18,449 nt of DNA from Fimbriimonadaceae bacterium (GCA_947447315.1 CANFJD010000019.1:1-18449); one strand, 5' to 3'. Shown: positions 1 through 7,384, counted from the stretch's first letter. Numbers and translations: made by a program. Notes: generated by a model from the letters alone, not told the origin.

Positions 1-680
1 ACGGCTTTGAAGCCAAGCTCCGAAAATTCCTGGCTACTTTCCCCGCCGAGCTGGATGAAGTGGAGGGATTGCTGAAGGAGAATCCGATCTTCAAAGAGCG
101 CACCTACGACGTCGGCATTCTTACCGCGAAGGAAGCGCTGGAACTTGGCTGCTCCGGCCCCATCGCCCGCGCCAGCGGCGTCGCCATGGACCTCCGCAAA
201 ACCAATCCGTATTCCAGCTACGAAGATTTCAATTTCCAGATTCCCGTTGGTAAGCGCGGAGATGTTTACGACCGCTTCCTCATTCGCATGGCCGAGATGC
301 GAGAGAGCCTAAAGATTCTTCAGCAGGCGATTGACGGACTGCCCGAAGGCCCTTGGCGCACCGAAGATCGGAAGATCTCGCCGCCGCCGCGCGCCGAACT
401 CGATACGTCGATGGAGTCGCTCATCCACCACTTTAAGCTGTATACGGAAGGTTTCCACCCGCCGGTTGGTGAAGCCTATGCGGCCGTCGAAGGTTCTAAG
501 GGCGAACTCGGTTTCTACGTTATCAGCGACGGTAGCAACCGTCCGTACCGATGGCACGAGCGCCCCAGCAGCTTCATGAATCTGAAGTCGCTGGAGGTTC
601 TCGCCCCCGGTCGCCTGATTGCCGACCTCATCGCCATTATCGGCTCAATCGACATCGTGCTCGGCGAAATCGACCGGTAA
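1..680 (+). CDS. nuoD: NADH-quinone oxidoreductase subunit D, 3' part (5' end outside window)
   Basis: This is the C-terminal half (about 226 residues) of the 49-kDa-type subunit of respiratory complex I, a peripheral-arm subunit that helps form the quinone site at the cytoplasmic face of the membrane. The frame is open from base 3, so a GTG at 60 is internal and not the start. Family signatures are visible: ILTAKEALELGCSGPIARAS, then GVAMDLRKTNPYSSYEDFNF, then VGKRGDVYDRFLIRMAEMRES, and the typical end IIGSIDIVLGEIDR with the stop at 678-680. The N-terminal residues that line the quinone cavity lie outside the window. No nuoE or nuoF follows; the next gene is unrelated, so this is the last gene of its local nuo cluster here. 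Assignment is by recognition of strongly conserved family motifs. Confidence 0.97.
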   Translation, partial: GFEAKLRKFLATFPAELDEVEGLLKENPIFKERTYDVGILTAKEALELGCSGPIARASGVAMDLRKTNPYSSYEDFNFQIPVGKRGDVYDRFLIRMAEMRESLKILQQAIDGLPEGPWRTEDRKISPPPRAELDTSMESLIHHFKLYTEGFHPPVGEAYAAVEGSKGELGFYVISDGSNRPYRWHERPSSFMNLKSLEVLAPGRLIADLIAIIGSIDIVLGEIDR

Positions 681-1013
681 GTCGCGCTTGCCTCGGGAAT
701 GTGGCTCAATCCGCAACGGTTGGATTTACCCCTGTTCGTGAGAACCCTTTTGACAAGGGGGTACGGAAGAATCCTATCTTAGCCTAGGTGAGTTATCTTT
801 CCCGCCAAGGGACTGATTCATTAGTTGGAAAGGCACGTAGTGTGTAACTATCGTCGAGTGGGCCACAGTACTCCCCATCCGAGGCCTGAGTCCTCATTCG
901 AAGTCCTCTGCGTATTCAGCAAAATAGAATTGAAAATGGACCGAAACTTCGGTCAGAAATCCTACGTCCATGGCAATCGGGCCGCAACGGAGTGAGGTTT
1001 TGAGGCAGGGACG
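681..1013. other. Gene-free stretch downstream of nuoD
   Basis: I find no credible coding sequence in either strand of this roughly 330-bp stretch. It contains a TTGACA hexamer at 750-755 followed 19 nt later by TATCTT (775-780), and a perfect dyad GACCGAAACTTCGGTC at 939-954 (seven-base arms around AC). The TTGACA lies in a small CCCTT-TTGAC-AAGGG inverted repeat that has no T-run after it. It may hold the nuo transcript end, an untranslated RNA or regulatory sites; none is proven. Confidence 0.5.
939..954. promoter_or_regulatory. Perfect 16-bp dyad, possible operator
   Basis: The sequence GACCGAAACTTCGGTC reads as seven complementary bases on each side of a central AC. It lies 60 bp upstream of the TTGATT/TAGAAT promoter of the next gene. 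With so short a centre it is more plausible as a protein-binding site than as an RNA hairpin. A similar dyad, GACGAACTTTCGTC, lies just upstream of the metalloprotease gene near 9.3 kb. Confidence 0.35.
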
Positions 1014-1041
1014 TTGATTATCGTCTGAATCTTGATAGAAT
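1014..1041 (+). promoter_or_regulatory. Sigma70-type promoter, TTGATT-N16-TAGAAT
   Basis: A -35 element TTGATT (1014-1019) and a -10 element TAGAAT (1036-1041) are 16 nt apart. The -10 box ends 7 nt before the ATG at 1049 (4 nt before the ATG at 1046), so transcription would start at or next to the start codon and give a leaderless mRNA. Confidence 0.6.
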
Positions 1042-1048
1042 TGCGATG

Positions 1049-1957
1049 ATGGTTGCAGTCATAGTCGGAATGTCTTTTATTCTTGCTTCCTCGAATGGGA
1101 GCACAGCGAACGATCTGGGGCTCGTTGAACGACTCTCGAAGGAATTTTCGGAGCCTGTTGCCATTGTGCTTGATCCCAAGCGTACGACCACTGTTCCCGA
1201 TCCGGATTCCGACAATAAAGATAGTTACCGTAAGTTTCTACGCCGGAGATTTGATATCACCTCGGTCGATGGCGCGTCCGTGGTTGGGTTGGATTGGTGT
1301 CCCGAAGCGACCTTGTTAAACCGTCGTTCGCCCTACCTTGAGGCTAGCGCAGCTTTGGTAACTCCTAAAGAGAATCAGGTTTACACGCTAGAATCGCTTG
1401 CTAAGAAACTAGAAATAACCTGTCAGTACCCGAAGTACTTTGACGGATTTTACGTTGCGTTGAGCAAGTCCGCCGTCGATAGCCCCAAGACACTCGCCAC
1501 CATCGCGAAAGCGCTGGGTCTGGCTGCCGAAAAGACGCCCGGAGGCTACACATTTACAGTCGATCCCAATGCTTTTAGAAAGAACTTGGTGCTCATGGCG
1601 ACCAAGCGGCGGATAGATCCTCGGGGGATGGATGAACCAGAGGACTATGATTACGCCCGAGCGGTTTACGCATCGCTTAATGATGATCAGATCACAAAAA
1701 TGGTTCTGAGTCCATCAAGAGTTTTCACTGCTGACGTATTAGTTACGTCTCCGCTCATGACGGCGGGGCGCCAGAAATTTGAAGCTTTTGCTCGGGATAA
1801 TCCTCGGGCCGATGCCTCGTCTCACGCGGCAATCGTAAAGGCTTATCTGAATGGGATTGACTTTGACAATCCGCGTGGGATGGTTGAGTGGTGGTTAGCG
1901 GAACTACCTCAATTTAGAATGCGCGGCAAAGATCCCACGCACTGGTATTCGTTCTAG
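1049..1957 (+). CDS. Secreted protein of unknown function
   Basis: I do not recognise this 302-aa protein. The N-terminus (MVAVIVGMSFILASSNGSTA) looks like a short signal peptide, so it probably acts outside the cytoplasm. The remainder is soluble and mixed in charge, with no metal-binding or nucleotide-binding motif that I can name; a tryptophan-rich segment VEWWLAELPQF lies near the C-terminus. An in-frame ATG lies one codon upstream at 1046. I prefer 1049 because the TAGAAT box then sits at the 7-nt distance seen for other genes in this window, and there is no Shine-Dalgarno sequence. The gene looks more A+T-rich than its neighbours. It is convergent with the lipoprotein gene, with only 4 bp between the stop codons. 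Confidence 0.75.
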   Translation: MVAVIVGMSFILASSNGSTANDLGLVERLSKEFSEPVAIVLDPKRTTTVPDPDSDNKDSYRKFLRRRFDITSVDGASVVGLDWCPEATLLNRRSPYLEASAALVTPKENQVYTLESLAKKLEITCQYPKYFDGFYVALSKSAVDSPKTLATIAKALGLAAEKTPGGYTFTVDPNAFRKNLVLMATKRRIDPRGMDEPEDYDYARAVYASLNDDQITKMVLSPSRVFTADVLVTSPLMTAGRQKFEAFARDNPRADASSHAAIVKAYLNGIDFDNPRGMVEWWLAELPQFRMRGKDPTHWYSF

Positions 1958-1961
1958 CGGA

Positions 1962-2279
1962 TTACTCTCCCGATTCGGCCTGTGTTGAATCTGGAGTAGA
2001 CGCGGTACTTGCGGCGGTCCGGGCGCGGTCCTTAGCCACCTGGCCCATGCCTCCGCCGCCCGCGCCATCCACGCTTTCGGCTCCCGTTACCGGAGTGAGT
2101 CCGCCGGCCGCGCCGCTGGTAATCGGGGCGACCGACGTTCCGCCGCCACCGCTTGGAGTTGTCACCGGAGTGGATTGGGCCGGTTCATTGGTCGCGGTGC
2201 CCGACTTCGTCGGCTCTGCGGGTTGGCAACCCAGCAATACCGCCAATCCACAAGCAGCAATCCAAAGGCGACGATTCAT
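1962..2279 (-). CDS. Small lipoprotein
   Basis: This 105-aa protein has a classic lipoprotein signal peptide: MNRRL, a hydrophobic core, then the lipobox LLGC with the lipid-bearing cysteine at residue 18. The mature part is low-complexity, rich in Thr, Ser, Pro and Gly, with GGGG runs near residues 45 and 74, and it ends in an acidic tail. It is probably a membrane-anchored extended peptide with no enzymatic domain. Its function is unknown. On the minus strand a TAAGAT box ends 6 nt before the ATG and there is no Shine-Dalgarno sequence, so the mRNA is probably leaderless. It is convergent with the secreted-protein gene to its left and divergent from the membrane-protein gene to its right. 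Confidence 0.8.
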   Translation of the reverse strand: MNRRLWIAACGLAVLLGCQPAEPTKSGTATNEPAQSTPVTTPSGGGGTSVAPITSGAAGGLTPVTGAESVDGAGGGGMGQVAKDRARTAASTASTPDSTQAESGE

Positions 2280-2285
2280 GCCCGT

Positions 2286-2291
2286 ATCTTA
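2286..2291 (-). promoter_or_regulatory. -10 box (TAAGAT) of the lipoprotein gene
   Basis: On the minus strand TAAGAT is followed by six bases (ACGGGC) and then the ATG. No good -35 hexamer is visible 16-18 nt upstream. The spacing matches the other leaderless-type starts in this window. Confidence 0.5.
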
Positions 2292-2363
2292 TCCGGATTT
2301 GGCGATCGGTAGGGCGAAAGCGAATTGCAGTGGCGCGTAAGCCGGTAACTTTGGGGATAAGTA

Positions 2364-3287
2364 ATGGCGACTTTGTCTCCAGCGGAATACTCGATTGGGC
2401 CGTACCGATTCTCTCGGATGTCGTCTTCCAATACCGATCTGTCCTCAATCTATTCCCGGCGGATGGCGATCGCGGTGATTGGCGTTTTTGGTCTCACGTT
2501 AGCATTGGCCAAGTGGGTCCAAGTTCGCACTCTCCAAGGCGACTATCTGCCATCGCAAATTGTTGGGGTGCTTTCTCTGTTATTTACCTACGGCGGGCTC
2601 TTCGGGGGCCTGTTCCTATCTCGCAGGGCCGCACGATTGCCCTTGACGCCGGAGCCTGGTATTCCCGAAGGGTCGTTGCGGATGGTGTGTCGAGTGATGG
2701 GATCGGGCCAGGTGCTCTACCGAACTCGAGGTTGGCTTTGGGTGGAAGGTGACCTCCTCCATTTTGCGGGCGAACGATTTAGTCTTTCCTTACGACGACA
2801 AAATTTTGCATTGAACGCGCAGATTCAGCGCCTTGCCAACGGCCGTCCGGCCCCCATCCTCACTCCTCGAAAGATTCCGATTCGATCGGTGGCGTTCATC
2901 CCCATGAGACCCGATGGGTTGGAGCGGGGAAAGCAAAAGGAGGTGCAACCACTGCTCACCGATTGGCTGACGGTTTGGGAATCGGCACCTCCCAGCGGTG
3001 AACCTAGTCTATTCCCACCTCTAGAAACTAGCGTCCCGTACCGCATGACCGGAAAGGATTTTCGCAACGTCTTGATATCCATGGTGATATTTGGCGGGTT
3101 TGGATTTCTCACCAGCTGGATGTTCTTAACAGACGCTACTTTACCGAGAATGATGGCAATGGTTTTGGTCATGGCTGCACTACCGGGGGCTCTCGCCTTC
3201 TCCGTGTTTCTGGAAGGGGCAACGACGACCGGTCGGCGAAAATACATTGAGCATCTGCTGGCTAATAACGATCCTGAACTGCGGTGA
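2364..3287 (+). CDS. Four-helix integral membrane protein, unknown function
   Basis: This 307-aa protein has hydrophobic segments at about residues 34-51, 64-86, 235-255 and 262-284. They form two hairpins separated by a soluble domain of about 150 residues (87-234) with a beta-rich look: WLWVEGDLLHFAGERFSLSL, then IPIRSVAFIPM. The layout suggests a membrane protein carrying a PH-like or sensory domain, but I cannot name a family. The ATG at 2364 has a GGGGA Shine-Dalgarno-like sequence 6 nt upstream and a TAACTT box 12 nt upstream, so unlike its neighbours it may have a short leader. Later Met codons at residues 19 and 34 are alternatives. Its TGA stop is inside the first palindrome of the fic regulatory region. 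Confidence 0.75.
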   Translation: MATLSPAEYSIGPYRFSRMSSSNTDLSSIYSRRMAIAVIGVFGLTLALAKWVQVRTLQGDYLPSQIVGVLSLLFTYGGLFGGLFLSRRAARLPLTPEPGIPEGSLRMVCRVMGSGQVLYRTRGWLWVEGDLLHFAGERFSLSLRRQNFALNAQIQRLANGRPAPILTPRKIPIRSVAFIPMRPDGLERGKQKEVQPLLTDWLTVWESAPPSGEPSLFPPLETSVPYRMTGKDFRNVLISMVIFGGFGFLTSWMFLTDATLPRMMAMVLVMAALPGALAFSVFLEGATTTGRRKYIEHLLANNDPELR

Positions 3288-3313
3288 GCGATAAATCTTC
3301 GGTTTATCGCTCA
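3285..3313. promoter_or_regulatory. Operator-like palindrome 1 upstream of fic
   Basis: Two perfect 11-base arms, TGAGCGATAAA (3285-3295) and TTTATCGCTCA (3303-3313), are separated by 7 nt. The first three bases are the stop codon of the upstream gene. The loop contains CTTCGG, so in RNA this could also fold as a hairpin with a UUCG-type cap, but no T-run follows. The same half-site and the same 7-nt spacing recur 45 bp downstream, which favours a DNA-binding site. Confidence 0.65.
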
Positions 3314-3328
3314 TGGATTAGGGAATTC

Positions 3329-3359
3329 ATGAGCGATAAATGGTATCTTTATCGATCAT
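3329..3359. promoter_or_regulatory. Operator-like palindrome 2 overlapping the fic start
   Basis: Arms ATGAGCGATAAA (3329-3340) and TTTATCGATCAT (3348-3359) match with one mismatch and have a 7-nt spacer, as in palindrome 1. The preferred fic start codon (3358-3360) and a possible -10 box TATCTT (3344-3349) lie inside it. The left arm is also a perfect 12-base inverted copy of 3303-3314. A bound repressor would therefore cover both the promoter and the translation start. Confidence 0.65.
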
Positions 3360-4461
3360 GGCTTGGAACTGGGAGTTGTCGGATTGGCCCGATTTTCGGT
3401 TCGATGCCGTCCGCCTCGCCGATCTAGAGTCGCTGTTTCTGAAGCAAGGAGGCGTGCTGCTTGGGGCCTTTCGTCACCTGACGGGTGACGACTCCCCATC
3501 TTTCGCAGCGGACTTACTCACGTCTGAGGCCATGAAAACCTCTGCCATTGAGGGAAAAATACTCGACCGGCATAGCGTTCAATCTTCCATTCGGCGCCAA
3601 TTGGGCTTGAAAACCGACGCTCGGCGATCCCAGCCCTCGGAACAAGGGGTGGCAGAGGTCATGGTAGATCTCCTCGAATCGACGGTTCAGCCGCTGACGC
3701 ACGAAACACTGTGGCGATGGCACGAGTGGCTGATGCGCGGTCGAACCGACGTTGAAGATCTTGGCAAATATCGAACGCATCCCGACCCGATGCAGATCGT
3801 GTCCGGCCGAATCGATCGCCCGGTAGTCCACTTCGAGGCCCCGCCCTCGTCCCGAGTGCCAGACGAAATGGAGCGGTTTATCGCATGGTTCAATTCCGTA
3901 AAACTCGGCGGGCTAGCCCGCGCTGGTCTGGCCCATATCTATTTCGAAACCATTCACCCATTCGAGGATGGCAACGGCCGATTGGGCCGGGCCGTCTCGG
4001 AAAAGGCCCTGGGCCAAGCTCTTGGTCAGGCCAGCATGACCCTCCTGGCCACCCAAATCGAGCGGCGACGCAGCGAATACTACTCGCAACTTCACGCCGC
4101 CAGTCGCACCCTGGAGATGACCGAGTGGCTCCTATGGTTCGGCGACGTGGTGCTGGCCGCGCAACGGGAAACCGATGCATGGATCAGCTTCATCATCGAA
4201 AAAACGCGGTTGCTTGACCGCCTAGCAACCAAAATCAATCCTCGGCAACACCAGGTTTTGATGCGGATAACGCGAGAGGGACCGGGTGGTTTTCGGGGCG
4301 GTCTCTCCTCCGCCAATTACCAGACCATCACCGGAGCCTCTCCGGCAACGGCAAGCCGTGACCTGGTCGAACTCGTCGATCTGGGAGCATTGGTCCGAAC
4401 CGGCGAGCGGAAATCCACCCGGTACTGGCTTACCATAGGGGCCAAGCCCCTAAAGCTTTAG
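3358..4461 (+). CDS. Fic family protein (DUF4172-Fic-winged helix), probable AMP transferase
   Basis: This 367-aa protein transfers a nucleotide moiety, usually AMP from ATP, to a protein hydroxyl. The N-terminus MAWNWELSDWPDFRFD is the DUF4172 signature. The inhibitory helix motif (S/T)xxxE(G/N) is present as TSAIEG at residues 61-66, so this is a class II, self-inhibited Fic. The catalytic loop HPFEDGNGRLGR starts at His200 and has all key residues. The last 70 residues form a winged helix (NYQTITGASPATASRDLVEL, then a wing and STRYWL), which probably binds DNA. An ATG at 3340 would add six residues; I reject it because the family begins at MxWNW. Palindromes sharing one half-site cover the start, so the protein may repress its own gene. 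It lies convergent with trpB and overlaps it by 12 bp. Confidence 0.93.
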   Translation: MAWNWELSDWPDFRFDAVRLADLESLFLKQGGVLLGAFRHLTGDDSPSFAADLLTSEAMKTSAIEGKILDRHSVQSSIRRQLGLKTDARRSQPSEQGVAEVMVDLLESTVQPLTHETLWRWHEWLMRGRTDVEDLGKYRTHPDPMQIVSGRIDRPVVHFEAPPSSRVPDEMERFIAWFNSVKLGGLARAGLAHIYFETIHPFEDGNGRLGRAVSEKALGQALGQASMTLLATQIERRRSEYYSQLHAASRTLEMTEWLLWFGDVVLAAQRETDAWISFIIEKTRLLDRLATKINPRQHQVLMRITREGPGGFRGGLSSANYQTITGASPATASRDLVELVDLGALVRTGERKSTRYWLTIGAKPLKL

Positions 4462-5646
4462 AATCTGCGCCGCAGTGCCCATGTCTTTGTCGCCGCGACC
4501 CGACATGTTCACCACTACGCGAGTACCGGTGGGGAAGAGATCGCGATTGTGCAGCACGGCAAACGCGTGAGAAGTCTCAAACGCGGCGATCAGGCCCTCT
4601 TTGCGGGCCACCCACTGCAAGGCGTCCAATGCTTCCTCGTCCGTGGCGGCCGTGTAGGTGGCGCGTCCTGAGTCTTTCAACTGACTGTGTTCGGGACCAA
4701 CACCCGGATAGTCCAGGCCGGCACTGACCGAATGGGTGCCGATGATCTGACCGTCGTCGTCCTGCATGAGGTAGCTGTACGCTCCGTGAAGAACCCCCGG
4801 CTGACCCAATGTTAGCGGCGCCGCGTGTTGCCCCGAGGCAAGTCCCAAACCGCCCGCCTCCACGCCCACAATCTTTACCGATGGATCCGGCACGAACGCG
4901 GTGAAGAAGCCAATCGCATTGGAACCGCCGCCAACGCACGCTACGACGGCATCGGGCAAACGACCATAGCGGTCTTGATATTGCTGGCGAGTCTCGTCCC
5001 CGATCACCCGCTGAAACTGGCGAACAATGTAGGGGAAGGGATGCGGTCCCACGACGCTGCCGATGATGTAATGGGTATCGCGCACGTTGGTCACCCAGTC
5101 CCGCATCGCTTCGTTCGTGGCGTCCTTCAGGGTCTTGGTGCCGCTGGAAACGGGAACCACTTTGGCTCCCAGTAGCTTCATGCGAAAAACGTTTAGCTCT
5201 TGGCGAACGGTGTCCTCTTCGCCCATATAGACCGTACAGTCGAGGCCGAACAACGCGCAAACGGTTGCCGTGGCCACGCCGTGTTGACCGGCACCGGTCT
5301 CGGCGATGATGCGCCGTTTGCCCATCCGCAGGGCCAGTAGACACTGACCGATGGCGTTATTGATCTTGTGCGCTCCCGTGTGGTTAAGGTCTTCGCGCTT
5401 GATCACCACGTGAAGACCGGTGTCTTCGCTCAGGCGTCGGGCCTCGGTAATTGGCGTCGGTCGCCCCACATATTCCACTAGATACTGTTGGAACTCGGCG
5501 CGAAACGCTGGATCGTTCCAAGCCTTCTCAAACTCCTGCTCTAGCTGGTCGAGAGCGGGAACCAGCGTCTCGGGAACGTACCGACCACCGAACGCGCCGA
5601 ATCTTCCGGCGGCATCGGGACGATCAGAGTAGAGAGGAGCGATCAT
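4450..5646 (-). CDS. trpB: Tryptophan synthase beta chain
   Basis: This 398-aa PLP enzyme condenses indole and serine to tryptophan and has the usual length for TrpB1. Visible family motifs are RFGAFGGRYVPETLVPALDQ at the N-terminus; KREDLNHTGAHKINNAIGQ with the PLP lysine at Lys94; ETGAGQHG; the phosphate-binding loop CVGGGSNAIG; and the C-terminal SGRGDKD serine-loop motif. It appears intact. No trpA, trpC or trpF is adjacent in the window, so the gene stands alone here; indole would come from TrpA encoded elsewhere. A TAAACT box ends 6 nt before the ATG and there is no Shine-Dalgarno sequence, so a leaderless mRNA is likely. It is divergent from the globin gene and convergent with fic, sharing the palindrome CTAAAGCTTTAG, which encodes both stops. 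Confidence 0.98.
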   Translation of the reverse strand: MIAPLYSDRPDAAGRFGAFGGRYVPETLVPALDQLEQEFEKAWNDPAFRAEFQQYLVEYVGRPTPITEARRLSEDTGLHVVIKREDLNHTGAHKINNAIGQCLLALRMGKRRIIAETGAGQHGVATATVCALFGLDCTVYMGEEDTVRQELNVFRMKLLGAKVVPVSSGTKTLKDATNEAMRDWVTNVRDTHYIIGSVVGPHPFPYIVRQFQRVIGDETRQQYQDRYGRLPDAVVACVGGGSNAIGFFTAFVPDPSVKIVGVEAGGLGLASGQHAAPLTLGQPGVLHGAYSYLMQDDDGQIIGTHSVSAGLDYPGVGPEHSQLKDSGRATYTAATDEEALDALQWVARKEGLIAAFETSHAFAVLHNRDLFPTGTRVVVNMSGRGDKDMGTAAQILKL

Positions 5647-5652
5647 AGCTCT

Positions 5653-5658
5653 AGTTTA
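5653..5658 (-). promoter_or_regulatory. -10 box (TAAACT) of trpB
   Basis: On the minus strand TAAACT is followed by AGAGCT and then the ATG, giving a leaderless spacing of 6 nt. The -35 region is weak. Further upstream, CTGGAT (5695-5700) and ATCCAG (5708-5713) form an inverted repeat with 7-nt spacing. No attenuator or leader peptide is possible if transcription starts at the ATG. Confidence 0.5.
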
Positions 5659-5793
5659 CGTGCTAACCACGCCGGTTAACAGCCTGGGAGAAGTCTGGAT
5701 CGCTCACATCCAGTGATCGCCCGACCCATTGACTTGGTCAAGCGGGATGTTGAATGATCGCTATCGAGATACCCTGGGTAACCTCGCAGCGCG

Positions 5794-6225
5794 ATGGCAA
5801 GTGCGAGTGAGAGCCTTTATGCCTCTATGGGAGGATTCGATAAGATCCTCGCGTTGTGTGAGCGATGGCATGAGAGATGCCTCTCCAATCCGGACGCTGC
5901 GCATCCGTTCGAGCACGAGCTTCATCCCCACCACGATATTCGTCTCGCGGCGTATCTTGCCGAAGCATTCGGAGGGCCCGCGTTGTATTCCGCCGGCTAC
6001 GGTGACGAATCGCACGTTCAACGGCTTCACGCCTGCAACGGCGTCCATTTAGAACTGGATGAAGCCTGCCTCTCCGAGTTTAATCTGGCATTAACCGATG
6101 TGGGAATTCCTGCCGAACCCGCGTCCTTGGCCAGCGCCTACTTTCGTCGTGCTACCGAAGCACAGCGCGCATACTCGACGGCGGATTCTCCTGTGCCCGA
6201 CAATCTGCCGTTCAACCACGCTTGA
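5794..6225 (+). CDS. Group II truncated haemoglobin
   Basis: This 143-aa cytoplasmic haem protein belongs to the 2-on-2 globins, which bind O2, NO or similar ligands. The pattern fits the actinobacterial-type group II branch: SLYASMGGFDKILALCERWHERCL, then FEHELHPHHDIRLAAYLAEAFGGP, then YGDESHVQRLHACNGVH. His79 in RLHACNG is the expected proximal (F8) haem ligand, and the GG at residues 13-14 and 60-61 are the usual helix-break glycines. The tail FNHA after PDNLP also fits the family. The ATG at 5794 has no Shine-Dalgarno site; a TAACCT hexamer lies 9 nt upstream, a poor match to the leaderless pattern. Upstream, TTGACTTGGTCAA (5729-5741) is a small dyad that includes a -35-like TTGACT. It is divergent from trpB. 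Confidence 0.85.
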   Translation: MASASESLYASMGGFDKILALCERWHERCLSNPDAAHPFEHELHPHHDIRLAAYLAEAFGGPALYSAGYGDESHVQRLHACNGVHLELDEACLSEFNLALTDVGIPAEPASLASAYFRRATEAQRAYSTADSPVPDNLPFNHA

Positions 6226-6259
6226 TCGGATTGCTCATGGTCAACCGAACGGATCGGGG

Positions 6260-7384
6260 TTATGACCAGTCAATCACGCTGTCAACCGATCGGCGGAAAG
6301 AGGGCGGCATGGGGTTTGAATATCCGTAGCGAAGTAGCAACTGCGGGATTGCCGAACCGAAGCCCATCCCATCTTGAAATTGGTGACGAATGGCCGGAAC
6401 TTCGGTGGGCTGATTAAGGAATGCCGACTTGACATTGATCGCGGTCATCGCCAGTGCCAGGCGCTCATAGACCTGGCCGGTTCGCACCCATGCGTCCTTA
6501 CTATCGGTGTCGCTGGCGATGGCCACGGCTCCAGCGGAACTACGGAGCATCCTGGCATCCGAGTCGGACTGAGTTTTGGCGGAAGTGCCATGCACCACGC
6601 GCTTACCCAGCCACCGGGGGACGGGCGGACTGCCCATGCAGCGCGAGTATAGGCCGTCCAAGGTCGCCAACGCTTCCCGCTTGTCGAAGCGGATCCATTC
6701 AACAAGCTCGTCCACAAAAGCCTGGTCGGAAAACTGGATTTTGTCTCCGGCCGTGATGTACTCAAGCAATTTCTCCGTCTCACTCGTGCCGTCAAATTGT
6801 CGTAGCGAGATGCCCGGCTCTAAGGGGATCGACATCAATTTATGTCGCTCCGTCGAAACGATGCTCCTACCGTCGTATTCGTTTCGAGTGTTTTGGCGGG
6901 TGCGTATCGCTTCGGCTAACGGATTTTCGTTTGGTTGGCGCGGTCGTAAACGGATCCTTATGAAATCGGTTTTCGTGGGATAGTCAATCTCAGGTTCCAT
7001 TCCCGCCTTCCGCGCGGCCAGACTCAGGTTTTCCAGCGCACACCCTAGGCTGATCCAAAGCTCACGATCTTCGGGGTCCACGGCGGGAAGTCTTCGCGAA
7101 AAATCGGGATGAATTTCGATCTGGTTCTCCGAGACCAAAAACCTCCAAGGCTGCGCATTGTGGCCGCTCGCCGCCAGAGTGGCATACCGCACCAATTCTT
7201 CCATCAAGGGCAATCCTTCCCGATCGGTTCTTAGAACCTGGCGTGATTTTGCCGCGGGAGATTCTCCATCCATCCATGGGGCAAGCTCGTAAAGCACGTA
7301 AGCAATGGCAGCGCCGCTCCCCGCCGCCGCCACCATCTTTAGAAATCGGGCACGAGTCATTGGCGGTAGCAACGGCGGTTTCAT
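6260..7384 (-). CDS. Acg-like FMN-binding nitroreductase-family oxidoreductase
   Basis: This 374-aa protein resembles the Acg/Rv2032 branch of the nitroreductase superfamily, whose members bind FMN but often lack classical nitroreductase activity. The FMN-site motif ASGHNAQPWRF is at residues 72-82. The C-terminal part carries GQVYERLALAMTAINVKSAF and LNQPTEVPAIRHQF, typical of the family. Residues 9-35 (MTRARFLKMVAAAGSGAAIA and following) look like a Tat-type export signal or anchor, but the twin arginine is RAR rather than RR. It could therefore be exported by Tat poorly, use Sec, or stay as an N-terminal anchor. The start could instead be Met9. Neither start has a convincing -10 box or Shine-Dalgarno site. 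It lies divergent from the ABM gene; the 110-bp gap holds the latter's promoter. Confidence 0.83.
   Translation of the reverse strand: MKPPLLPPMTRARFLKMVAAAGSGAAIAYVLYELAPWMDGESPAAKSRQVLRTDREGLPLMEELVRYATLAASGHNAQPWRFLVSENQIEIHPDFSRRLPAVDPEDRELWISLGCALENLSLAARKAGMEPEIDYPTKTDFIRIRLRPRQPNENPLAEAIRTRQNTRNEYDGRSIVSTERHKLMSIPLEPGISLRQFDGTSETEKLLEYITAGDKIQFSDQAFVDELVEWIRFDKREALATLDGLYSRCMGSPPVPRWLGKRVVHGTSAKTQSDSDARMLRSSAGAVAIASDTDSKDAWVRTGQVYERLALAMTAINVKSAFLNQPTEVPAIRHQFQDGMGFGSAIPQLLLRYGYSNPMPPSFRRSVDSVIDWS

Noticed and set aside
60..680. GTG at 60 as the start of nuoD
   Set aside because: The frame is open to base 3 with NuoD-like sequence before the GTG, so the gene enters from outside the window.
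743..761. Hairpin CCCTT-TTGAC-AAGGG as a terminator for nuoD
   Set aside because: The stem is only about 5 bp and no T-run follows, so it is weak as an intrinsic terminator.
880..930. Possible tRNA (TTCGAAGTCC looks T-loop-like)
   Set aside because: No GGTTCRAxxCC arm, anticodon arm, D-arm or acceptor pairing can be built around it.
2047..2340. Proline-rich plus-strand frame
   Set aside because: It is the reverse strand of the Gly-rich low-complexity lipoprotein codons (GGN read as CCN).
2153..2752. 199-codon plus-strand open frame
   Set aside because: It overlaps both the lipoprotein gene (opposite strand) and the membrane-protein gene (same strand, other frame). Those have a lipobox and four membrane helices; this frame shows nothing.
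3340..3357. Earlier ATG for the Fic protein, adding MVSLSI
   Set aside because: The DUF4172 family starts at MxWNW, as found from 3358. The six extra codons lie wholly within palindrome 2, and no ribosome site precedes 3340.
4577..5344. 255-codon open frame on the minus strand
   Set aside because: It is an alternate frame inside trpB, rich in Arg, Gly and Ser, with no family motif. trpB is certain from many conserved motifs.
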